NCBI GenBank assembly: GCA_036504155.1
Contig: DASXVQ010000043.1
Coordinates: 1 to 64,000 of the forward strand
DNA length: 64,000 bases
Source of the DNA: JACRCT01 sp036504155
GTDB taxonomy: Bacteria; Myxococcota; Myxococcia; Myxococcales; UBA5297
Direction of reading: 5' to 3'
Within the stretch, counting starts at the first letter, position 1. Every line of letters starts with the position of its first letter. The notes under the pieces were generated by a model. The model saw only the letters and a program-made list of their open reading frames with translations, was not told the DNA's origin and ran no database searches. Of this stretch, positions 58,192 to 64,000 are shown piece after piece. Made by a program: the position numbers and the translations under genes.

Positions 58192-59718
58192 ATGAACCGC
58201 CTTGTCGTCGCCCTGTCGCTGGTCCTTTCGGCCTGCGGAGTCGGCAACCTCGAGAGCCAGGGAGTGCAGTCCGGGCAGGCCCCGGGCCAGGCGCTGACCG
58301 GTGGCGGTGACCAGTCCGACCGCTCCTGCGGCGTGGTGCTGCGCGGCGTGCAGCGCCTGCCCGACTTCGAGAACGGCGGCTTCAAGCAGAGCTGCCAGGG
58401 CACGGCCTGCACGTGGATCTGGGAAGGCCAGCTCGACGCGTCGAAGGACGCCTTCGCCGTCGCCCCGTCGGTGTTCGTCCTCTACCGCCTCGCGACCGAC
58501 GCGACCTGGTGGGAGGCCGAGGCCGTCCCCGGCGCGTCCGGCCAGCCCGGCTTCTGGCACTACTCCTTCCGGATCTCCGAGCACCTCATCGGCGCCGCGG
58601 CCAGCCCGGAGGAGCTCGCGAAGGCCCGCGTCCAGCTCATCCCCTACGCGCGCCTGGAGGGCGGCGGCCGGCTCTTCGACCACAACCGGCGGCCGGGCGA
58701 CCTCGACAACTACTCCTTCGGCGAGACCGAGTACTTCGCGGTGGGCGGCGACGGCAGCTGCTCGGCCGTGGCCGGCACCGTCGCGTTCCTGGAGAGCTGG
58801 CAGCAGTTCAAGAGCGGCGCGCTGCACGCCGGCGGCTGGCTCGCCGTCGACTACGACCTCGACCGGCTGCCGCAGTGCCGCGCGACCCATAACGGCTACC
58901 CAGCCTGGGGAACCATCGCCTTCGTGCGCTTCGCGCCCGGCGGGCAGACCGTCAGTGGCCCGGTGAACGACTTCGTCCGCGTCAACGGCGTGCCCACCAG
59001 CACCGCGGTCGACAAGCGCTTCGAGGCGAAGATCCCCGCGGGCACCACCTCGGCCGAGGTCTGGTTCAAGAACGAGTCCGGCGCCGGCAACTTCTGCGAG
59101 ACCTGGGACTCGAACTTCGGCTCCAACTACCAGCTGGAGATCCTCCCCTCGGTCGACGATCCGAGCTGCAAGGGCGTGGAGCGCTGGTCGAACCGCTACG
59201 GCGCCGCCGAGGCCTGCCTGGGCTACGCCGTGGACGCGCACTGGGCCGCCGCGCACTGCGAGCTGTACGTCGACGGCTTCGCGCACGCCTACGAGGGCCA
59301 CTACGGCATCCCGGTGGAGTGGCTGGAGGCGTGGATCGTCGTCGGCCCGCAGCAGGGCGAGGTCCTCAACGTCGGGCAATACACCCGCTACACCGACCAG
59401 GCCGACGGCAAGAGCAAGGAGCGCTTCTCGCTGGGCGCCCCGGTGGACGGCAAGTGGAAGACCGGCTTCACCTTCGCCAACGCCGCGGTCATGGCCTGCG
59501 GCGGCTGGCGCTACACGGTGGAGAAGATGGCGTTCTTCGTCGACGTGCGCCGCGCGGACGGCAAGGTGGTGCGCCTGTGGCAGAGCCGAGACGGCGCCGA
59601 CTACGGCTGGGACGATGCCTTCGGCGCCGGGACGAGCACCCAGTCCATCCCCTACGGCAACGCCCAGTGGGCGAACGACGGAGCGGGAATCTTCGACAGC
59701 AGGCGCGCCTGTAGGTAA
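58192..59718 (+). CDS. Large hypothetical lipoprotein
   Basis: A 508-residue lipoprotein (LVVALSLVLSACGVGN; lipobox LSAC). After a Gln/Gly-rich spacer, the mature protein is beta-rich and very aromatic, with several Cys pairs (DRSCGVVLRG, CQGTACTWIW, GSCSAVAG, AACLGYAVD). It appears to contain two or three related blocks: TAVDKRFEAKIPAGTTSAEV WFKNESG-type strands and an EVWF..N motif typical of Myxococcota exported domains often labelled only as DUFs. I cannot confirm a name. No enzymatic motif was seen. It is followed after 11 bases by the TrmB-type regulator, possibly in the same transcript. Confidence 0.75.
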   Translation: MNRLVVALSLVLSACGVGNLESQGVQSGQAPGQALTGGGDQSDRSCGVVLRGVQRLPDFENGGFKQSCQGTACTWIWEGQLDASKDAFAVAPSVFVLYRLATDATWWEAEAVPGASGQPGFWHYSFRISEHLIGAAASPEELAKARVQLIPYARLEGGGRLFDHNRRPGDLDNYSFGETEYFAVGGDGSCSAVAGTVAFLESWQQFKSGALHAGGWLAVDYDLDRLPQCRATHNGYPAWGTIAFVRFAPGGQTVSGPVNDFVRVNGVPTSTAVDKRFEAKIPAGTTSAEVWFKNESGAGNFCETWDSNFGSNYQLEILPSVDDPSCKGVERWSNRYGAAEACLGYAVDAHWAAAHCELYVDGFAHAYEGHYGIPVEWLEAWIVVGPQQGEVLNVGQYTRYTDQADGKSKERFSLGAPVDGKWKTGFTFANAAVMACGGWRYTVEKMAFFVDVRRADGKVVRLWQSRDGADYGWDDAFGAGTSTQSIPYGNAQWANDGAGIFDSRRACR

Positions 59719-59729
59719 GACAGGGGGCC

Positions 59730-60542
59730 ATGGACAAGCTCGTCGTCTCCGCCCTTGAAGAGCTGGGATTCACCGCCACCGACGCCAAGGTCTACGTGGG
59801 CCTGCTGAAGGCCCACCCCGCGACCGGCTACGAGCTGGCCAAGCGCACCAAGGTCCCGCGCTCGGCCATGTACGCCGTGCTCGGGCGCCTGGAGCAGGGC
59901 GGCATCATCCGCGCCGTGCAGGCCAACCCCGCCCGCTACGAACCCCTCCCGCCGCAGCAGCTGGTCTCGCTGCTGCGCGACCGGCACCAGAGCTCGCTGG
60001 AGGATCTGCAGGCGGCGCTCGAGCGGCTGGACCGCAATCCCCAACCCGCCTCGCTGTGGATCACCGTCGGCTACGCGGCCATCCTCGCCGAGGCGGATCG
60101 CCAGATCCGCCAGAGCAAGAAGCTGGTGGCTGCCTCGCTGTGGGCCCGCGAGGCCGCCAAGCTCGCCCCGGCGCTGCAGGACGCGGTCGCGCGCGGCGTC
60201 CAGGTGGTCCTCTTCTCGTTCAACACGCTGCCCGACCTGGGCGGCGGCCACGCCTACGGCTACGGCATCCCCGAGCCGGAGCTGGAGCGGTACTGGCCGC
60301 ACAAGCTCATCCTCGTCGGCGATCACGAGAAGCTGCTGGTGGGCAGCGCCGAGGTGAGCGAGTCGAGCCGGGCCACCGTCACCGACGAGTCCGCGCTGGT
60401 CGAGATGGCGCTCTCCACGCTGACCCTGGACCTGACCCTGCTCGGCCAGCGGCAGAAAAGGGACACGGGACCGGTGGTGACCTTGCTGGCCCGGCACCTG
60501 GCGCCGCTCGACCAGATGCTTGGGAAAGTCGATAGTCGATAG
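59730..60542 (+). CDS. TrmB-family transcriptional regulator
   Basis: A 270-residue regulator. Residues 1-~80 form the TrmB winged helix: SALEELGFTATDAKVYVGLL, KAHPATGYELAKRTKVPRSA, YAVLGRLEQGGIIRAVQANP. A helix (RDRHQSSLEDLQAALERLDR) links to an effector domain at ~105-250 with the phospholipase-D-like fold usual in this family (LVAASLWAREAAKLAPALQD, WPHKLILVGDHEKLLVGSAE). TrmB proteins are best known as sugar-responsive regulators in archaea and some bacteria; the ligand here is unknown. The ATG follows CAGGGGGCC. The last codons and stop lie within a GTCGATA heptamer repeat. Confidence 0.88.
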   Translation: MDKLVVSALEELGFTATDAKVYVGLLKAHPATGYELAKRTKVPRSAMYAVLGRLEQGGIIRAVQANPARYEPLPPQQLVSLLRDRHQSSLEDLQAALERLDRNPQPASLWITVGYAAILAEADRQIRQSKKLVAASLWAREAAKLAPALQDAVARGVQVVLFSFNTLPDLGGGHAYGYGIPEPELERYWPHKLILVGDHEKLLVGSAEVSESSRATVTDESALVEMALSTLTLDLTLLGQRQKRDTGPVVTLLARHLAPLDQMLGKVDSR

Positions 60543-60555
60543 TCGATGGTCGATA
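60528..60555 (+). repeat. Heptamer tandem repeat (GTCGATA, four copies)
   Basis: Three GTCGATA units and one GTCGATG variant, covering the last codons and stop of the TrmB-type gene. A change in copy number would alter only the C-terminal tail. Confidence 0.85.
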
Positions 60556-60667
60556 GGGGCGTCTGGCCCCTGGATTTGCCCAGATTGCGGGGGGATGGAC
60601 TCGGTTCGTGATGGACATCACGCGATCGCCCGCATCATTAGATAGCTGCACCGGCGATCCCTGCCGT

Positions 60668-60673
60668 TAGCCT
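60668..60673 (+). promoter_or_regulatory. -10 element (TAGCCT) near an ATG start
   Basis: CGTTAGCCT lies eight bases before the ATG at 60682 and no Shine-Dalgarno sequence is present. Variant (TTAG for CTAG) of the GCTAGNNT class. Confidence 0.45.
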
Positions 60674-60681
60674 CCTCTGCG

Positions 60682-61791
60682 ATGCCTGCCCGCCTCAGCC
60701 TCCTGCTCGTTCTCCTCGTCGCCGCGGGATGTCCGGAAGACCAGAGGGTCTGTGCCGGCGCAGACGCCCACGCCGATCCGCTGCGCTCGGATGCCTCGGC
60801 GGCGACGCCGCCGGATGCGGGCGGAGAGCCCGGGCTGGACGCCGGCTCTGCCGATGCCTCGCCGCCGGAGCTTGGCGACGCTGCGACCTCGGCGCCCGCC
60901 GACGCCGCCTCGAGCGCGCCCATCCCGCTGCGCTACCTGTCGGCCAACCTGGGCAACGCCTCGTTCCAGTTCGGCTGCTGGGAGTACAAGCTGTGCCGGC
61001 CCCAGGACGTGCAGCACCTGCGCGAGTACATCGCGCTCTGGCGGCCGGACGTGGTGCTGCTCAGCGAGGTCTACCGCGCCGACCAGCTCGAGGGCCTGGC
61101 CAATGGAGGCCCGATTCTCCCGGAAGGCTGGCGCGGCGTCTGTGGCAAGAGCCTGGACCGAGAGACGGGCCAGCCCGCGGCCTTCGACGCCCCCGGCGCC
61201 TCCCACGAGCACGAGTGCGTGGCCTGGAAGACCTCGCGCGTGGCGCTGGTCCCGGGCAGCGCGGAGTCGGCCTACGGGCGCAACGACGCCAAGGGAAAGA
61301 CCGACTGCAGCTACGACTTCACCGGCTTCCGCGCCCGCCTGGAAGTCGACGGTCGCGCCGAGCTGACCGCCGTCGTCGTCCACCCCGACTCCCAGAACGC
61401 GGAGTGCCGGGTCGAGGAGATCGGAAGGTACTGGTCCAGGCTGGCCACCGGCAGGAACGTGGTCGTCGCCGGCGACTGGAACACCGAGTCCTACGACGAG
61501 ATCGCCAAGCCCGCGGCCTACCTGACCAACTACTCGAAGGGCGAGCACTGGAACCTGGCCAAGCACGAGGGCGAGTACAGCGCGTCCTATGCGGCGGGCC
61601 TGCTCCAGAAGCAGCTCGACCACGCGTTCTCGAGCTCCGGCGAACCCTGCGTGGACTGCGGCGGTTTCTTCCACACCTTCGACCTGCACTTCGGCTCGGT
61701 CCTGGGCGGCTACGACGGCCACCCGCGAGCCGACGAGGGCGAGGGCATCGATCATCGGCAGGTGTTGGTGGACCTGTGGCTGACGCCGTGA
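60682..61791 (+). CDS. Lipoprotein endonuclease/exonuclease/phosphatase (EEP) family protein
   Basis: A 369-residue lipoprotein (LLLVLLVAAGCPEDQ). A ~65-residue Asp/Ala/Pro/Gly linker precedes the EEP fold: LRYLSANLGNASFQFGCWEY (first strand, metal Asn), DVVLLSEVYRADQLEGLANG (catalytic Glu), LTAVVVHPDSQNAE, VVVAGDWNTESYDEI (catalytic Asp-Trp-Asn), QKQLDHAFSSSGEPCVDCGG and the final GIDHRQVLVDLWL (Asp-His). All catalytic residues are present, so it should be an active nuclease or phosphodiesterase outside the cytoplasm. The cysteines (GCWEYKLC, CVDC) are probably disulfides. Substrate could be nucleic acid, phospholipid or inositol phosphate. Convergent with the next gene (10-base gap). Confidence 0.86.
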   Translation: MPARLSLLLVLLVAAGCPEDQRVCAGADAHADPLRSDASAATPPDAGGEPGLDAGSADASPPELGDAATSAPADAASSAPIPLRYLSANLGNASFQFGCWEYKLCRPQDVQHLREYIALWRPDVVLLSEVYRADQLEGLANGGPILPEGWRGVCGKSLDRETGQPAAFDAPGASHEHECVAWKTSRVALVPGSAESAYGRNDAKGKTDCSYDFTGFRARLEVDGRAELTAVVVHPDSQNAECRVEEIGRYWSRLATGRNVVVAGDWNTESYDEIAKPAAYLTNYSKGEHWNLAKHEGEYSASYAAGLLQKQLDHAFSSSGEPCVDCGGFFHTFDLHFGSVLGGYDGHPRADEGEGIDHRQVLVDLWLTP

Positions 61792-61801
61792 GGCAGCGGT
61801 G

Positions 61802-62293
61802 TCACGGACACTGCGCGTCGATGCGCAGCGAGGCCACCTCGCCGTAGCGCGCCGGCGCCTTGAACGAGGCGATTTGCGGGTCGCAGACCATCCGGTCCGA
61901 GGCGCTGGCTCCGGTCAGCGAGTAGCTCACCGTGGCGCCGAAAAGCTTCGCGAGCTGGGCGTCCCCGAGCGAAACCGAAACCTGGAAGTCGTCCGAGGTG
62001 TCCGACTCGACGCCGTCGGTGCGCAGCTTCTTGGCCAGTTTCTCGGCCCCGGCCATCGAGGGCTTCTTGAGCGTCAGGTAGACGCAGTGCGGTCCGGAGG
62101 CCTGGGCTGGCGGGCAGGCCGGGCGCTCCTTGCGGGGGCGCAGCAGCGACTCGCGCTCTCCGGGTCCCGCATCGAGGCCCACCGCGATCCCCGCATCCAG
62201 TCCCGGTCCACCCAGTCCACCGTCGACAGGCACAGTCGGGCTAGCCGCAGCGAAGACGCCCACGGCAGCAGCAAGGATGAGCAGGGCACGCAT
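61802..62293 (-). CDS. Small exported hypothetical protein
   Basis: A 163-residue protein with a signal peptide (LLILAAAVGVFAAASPTVPV), an Asp/Gly-rich linker and a ~95-residue domain with four cysteines (ERPACPPAQASGPHCVYLTL; RMVCDPQIASF; RIDAQCP at the C-terminus). The core LKKPSMAGAEKLAKKLRTDG and FGATVSYSLTGASAS suggests an alpha/beta fold with two disulfides. No family recognised. A TAGCAT -10 element lies six bases before the start. Confidence 0.72.
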   Translation of the reverse strand: MRALLILAAAVGVFAAASPTVPVDGGLGGPGLDAGIAVGLDAGPGERESLLRPRKERPACPPAQASGPHCVYLTLKKPSMAGAEKLAKKLRTDGVESDTSDDFQVSVSLGDAQLAKLFGATVSYSLTGASASDRMVCDPQIASFKAPARYGEVASLRIDAQCP

Positions 62294-62299
62294 GCCCCG

Positions 62300-62305
62300 A
62301 TGCTA
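62300..62305 (-). promoter_or_regulatory. -10 element (TAGCAT) placed for a leaderless start
   Basis: CGCTAGCAT on the minus strand ends six bases before the ATG at 62293, with no Shine-Dalgarno sequence. It overlaps the 3' side of the upstream gene's stop region. Member of the GCTAGNNT class. Confidence 0.55.
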
Positions 62306-62310
62306 GCGCG

Positions 62311-63813
62311 TCAGTCGCCCAGGACGTCGAGGTAGCGCGTGAGCAGGTCCTTCACCACGCCGCGCAGCGGCAGGTTCCCGGCGAGCCCGTAGACCGGAGC
62401 CATCCCGCCCTTCTCCCCGGGCGTGGCGCGCACGTTTTCCACCGCCGCCTTGAGGTCCGAAAGAAACCGCTCGGCGACGCCCGGCTGCGTATGCCGCAGC
62501 GTGACGGCCAGGTGCACGCAGGCCGGCCGGTGCATGCCGTTGAGGCTCCAGCCCCTCTTCGACATCTCGTCCATCACCCGGTAGACGTCCACCTCGTCCG
62601 AGGCGAAGGCGATGACGAAGAGCGGGTCTCCCAGCACGCGCAGCCCGGGGATCTCGGCGATGCCGGCCTTGATCGCCGCGGCCGTCTCCAGGATGCGCCG
62701 CGAGGCCGCCAGGTACCCGGCCTCGCCGTTGGCGACCAGCGCGGCCCAGGCCGCCGCCACCAGCGCTCCGGGCCGGCTGCCGGCGAAGGTCGGCGACGCG
62801 TAGAGCCCGCCCGGCCAGTCGCTGGCGGCGAAGTACTGGTAGCGGCGCAGCTCGGGGCCCCGGTACAGCACGACGGAGGTGCCCTTGGCCGCATAGCCGT
62901 ACTTGTGCGTGTCCACCGACATCGAGGTCACGCCCGGCAGCCGGAAATCGAACGGCGGCACCGGGTACCCCAGCCGCTCGGCGAAGGGCAGCACAAAGCC
63001 GCCCAGGCAGGCGTCGGTGTGGAAGCCGATGCCGTGCCTGCGCGCGATCTCCGAGAGCTCCGCGATGGGGTCGATGGTCCCGTGCGGGAAGGCCGGCGCC
63101 GAGCCGACCAGGACCACCGTGTGCCGCGACAGCGCCTTGCGCGCCGCTCCGACGTTGGCGCGGAAGTCCTGGCCCACAGGGATCTTCTTGAGCCGCATCC
63201 CGAAGTACTCCGCCGCCTTGTCGAAGGCCGCGTGGGCCGTCTCCGGCGCGATGATCTCCGCGCGGCGGATGCCCTTCAGGTCGCGCGCCCGGTCGCGGTA
63301 GGTCTTCATCGCCAACAGGATGCTCTCGCTGCCGCCGGAGGAGACCGAGCCGCACACGCGCTCCGCATCGGGCGCGTCCTGCGGCGCCCCGAGCATCGCC
63401 GCGGTCATCCGCACGACCTCCGACTCGTACTTCGAGGCGCTGGGCCAGATGTCCGCGTGCAGCGGGTTGACCTGCGAGTGCATCGCGTAGACGCGGTTGA
63501 GGAAGTCCACGTGCTCCTGGTCGCCGTTGTAGACCGCGCCCGAGCAGTAGCCCTCCTTCCACTTGCCCTCCTCGCGCCGGGCCAGCGACTCCATCTGCTT
63601 CAGGACCTCCTCGCGCGGCACGCCCTTCGCGGGCAGGCGGTCGAGCTCCGGCACCTGGCCCCGGTAGGGCTTGAGCGAGTGCGCCAGCTCCGCCGTGATC
63701 TTCTCGTACTCGCGCTCCATCCGGCGGCGGACGGCCGGGATGGCTCTCGCCAGGCGCAGCGCGCTGCGCTCCAGGGGCTTGAGGCGGGACTCGACGGCCT
63801 TGGGAATCTTCAT
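62311..63813 (-). CDS. PLP-dependent enzyme, sphingosine-1-phosphate-lyase/group II decarboxylase-like
   Basis: A 500-residue fold-type I PLP enzyme. The PLP lysine is Lys304 in MSVDTHKYGYAAKGTSVVLY, and Asp267 in GFHTDACLGGF pairs with the pyridine nitrogen. The phosphate site VCGSVSSGGSESILLAMKTY and the stacking His in APETAHAAFDKA are in their usual places. DTHKYGYAxKGxS and ADIWPSASKYESEVVRM are closer to sphingosine-1-phosphate lyases than to glutamate decarboxylases. Such a lyase would split a long-chain base phosphate to an aldehyde and phosphoethanolamine. The N-terminal ~50 residues are basic and lack the membrane helix of eukaryotic lyases. The start overlaps the preceding kinase stop (ATGA), so the two are coupled. 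Confidence 0.86.
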   Translation of the reverse strand: MKIPKAVESRLKPLERSALRLARAIPAVRRRMEREYEKITAELAHSLKPYRGQVPELDRLPAKGVPREEVLKQMESLARREEGKWKEGYCSGAVYNGDQEHVDFLNRVYAMHSQVNPLHADIWPSASKYESEVVRMTAAMLGAPQDAPDAERVCGSVSSGGSESILLAMKTYRDRARDLKGIRRAEIIAPETAHAAFDKAAEYFGMRLKKIPVGQDFRANVGAARKALSRHTVVLVGSAPAFPHGTIDPIAELSEIARRHGIGFHTDACLGGFVLPFAERLGYPVPPFDFRLPGVTSMSVDTHKYGYAAKGTSVVLYRGPELRRYQYFAASDWPGGLYASPTFAGSRPGALVAAAWAALVANGEAGYLAASRRILETAAAIKAGIAEIPGLRVLGDPLFVIAFASDEVDVYRVMDEMSKRGWSLNGMHRPACVHLAVTLRHTQPGVAERFLSDLKAAVENVRATPGEKGGMAPVYGLAGNLPLRGVVKDLLTRYLDVLGD

Positions 63814-64000
63814 CGCTGCCCTCCGGCGGCGCCGGCCCCGGGGACCTCGGGGCGGTTCAGCCGCGCGTACAGCTTACGGTTGCGTTTGTAGATCTCCAGG
63901 AAGGCTCCGAACAGCTCGTCGTAGAGCGCCCGGTATTGCGGCCGCGGCTCCCAGGTGTGGGCGATGCGCACCCGGCCGGGAAGGTCCTCGCGCTTCAAGT
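63810..64000 (-). CDS. Partial FGGY-family carbohydrate kinase, C-terminal end
   Basis: The last 63 residues of a gene entering from the right edge; the frame is open to base 64000 and no real start is in the window. The segment RIAHTWEPRPQYRALYDELF followed by GAFLEIYKRNRKLYARLNRP matches the C-terminal helix pair of FGGY sugar kinases of the xylulokinase/ribulokinase type. Identification rests on this tail only. Its stop overlaps the start of the PLP enzyme, implying one operon. Confidence 0.6.
   Translation of the reverse strand, partial: LKREDLPGRVRIAHTWEPRPQYRALYDELFGAFLEIYKRNRKLYARLNRPEVPGAGAAGGQR

Noticed and set aside
60528..60555. Heptamer repeat as an attachment site for an integrated element
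   Set aside because: No integrase, no second copy elsewhere in the window that I could find, and no tRNA gene alongside.
1..64000. tRNA, rRNA, riboswitch or CRISPR genes
   Set aside because: Reading both strands I saw no cloverleaf with a TTCGA arm and matching acceptor, no rRNA-like conserved blocks and no repeat-spacer pattern. A covariance-model scan would be needed to exclude short ncRNAs.

Overview
The window is GC-rich (by eye around 70%), densely coded chromosomal DNA from what looks like a member of the Myxococcota (former Deltaproteobacteria). Supporting signs: a subtilase with a MYXO-CTERM-like tail, a PknB-type kinase with a periplasmic tail, many signal-peptide-II lipoproteins with Asp/Ala/Gly-rich linkers, Cys-rich repeat proteins, and heavy GC3 bias that leaves long antisense open frames. 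I saw no rRNA, convincing tRNA, CRISPR array, prophage or insertion sequence. About 50 protein genes are supported; the first and last run off the window. Species cannot be told from sequence alone.

Layout. 1-3.7 kb: partial lipoprotein, an arrestin-like/HEAT-repeat protein, a small helical protein and an NlpC/P60 hydrolase. 3.8-7.7 kb: peroxide-defence operon ahpC-ahpF-perR, divergent from cysE. 7.8-16.6 kb: GMC oxidoreductase, then a heavy-metal RND efflux operon (Cys-rich small protein, outer-membrane factor, adaptor, pump, unknown protein). 16.7-19.9 kb: a translationally coupled 2-hydroxyacyl-CoA dehydratase pair plus its ATP-dependent activase. 19.9-20.8 kb: gene debris including a broken LysR regulator. 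20.9-28.9 kb: Mop/TOBE protein, DUF302 protein, Omp85-like barrel, a 1024-residue transglutaminase-like protein, a lipoprotein glycerophosphodiesterase and a GNAT acetyltransferase. 29-36.6 kb: double cyclic-nucleotide-binding protein, membrane protein, Ser/Thr kinase, Cys-rich ten-repeat lipoprotein. 36.6-43.7 kb: metallo-beta-lactamase-fold hydrolase, permuted papain-fold protein, S8 peptidase, exported proteins. 43.8-53.7 kb: Pth2, a tandem pair of CpaB-like proteins (the second fused to VIT-vWA-TPR-DUF2135), a lipase, and a polyproline protein/lipoprotein pair. 53.7-64 kb: lipoprotein amidohydrolase, collagen-like lipoprotein, TrmB-type regulator, EEP-family lipoprotein, and a sphingosine-phosphate-lyase-like PLP enzyme coupled to the end of an FGGY sugar kinase.

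How genes work together. PerR senses peroxide and probably controls its own operon with AhpC (peroxidase) and AhpF (its reductase); a strong hairpin between ahpC and ahpF should lower ahpF output. The RND operon forms a tripartite metal exporter. The dehydratase trio is a self-contained radical dehydratase with its activator. About thirteen predicted lipoproteins make the window mainly a surface/envelope region.

The strongest unexplained signals are (1) a GCTAGNNT-type -10 element placed 5-10 nt before start codons that lack a Shine-Dalgarno sequence, implying leaderless or nearly leaderless mRNAs for about ten genes, and (2) the CpaB-VIT-vWA-TPR-DUF2135 fusion beside its stand-alone CpaB-like paralogue with no other Flp pilus genes nearby.
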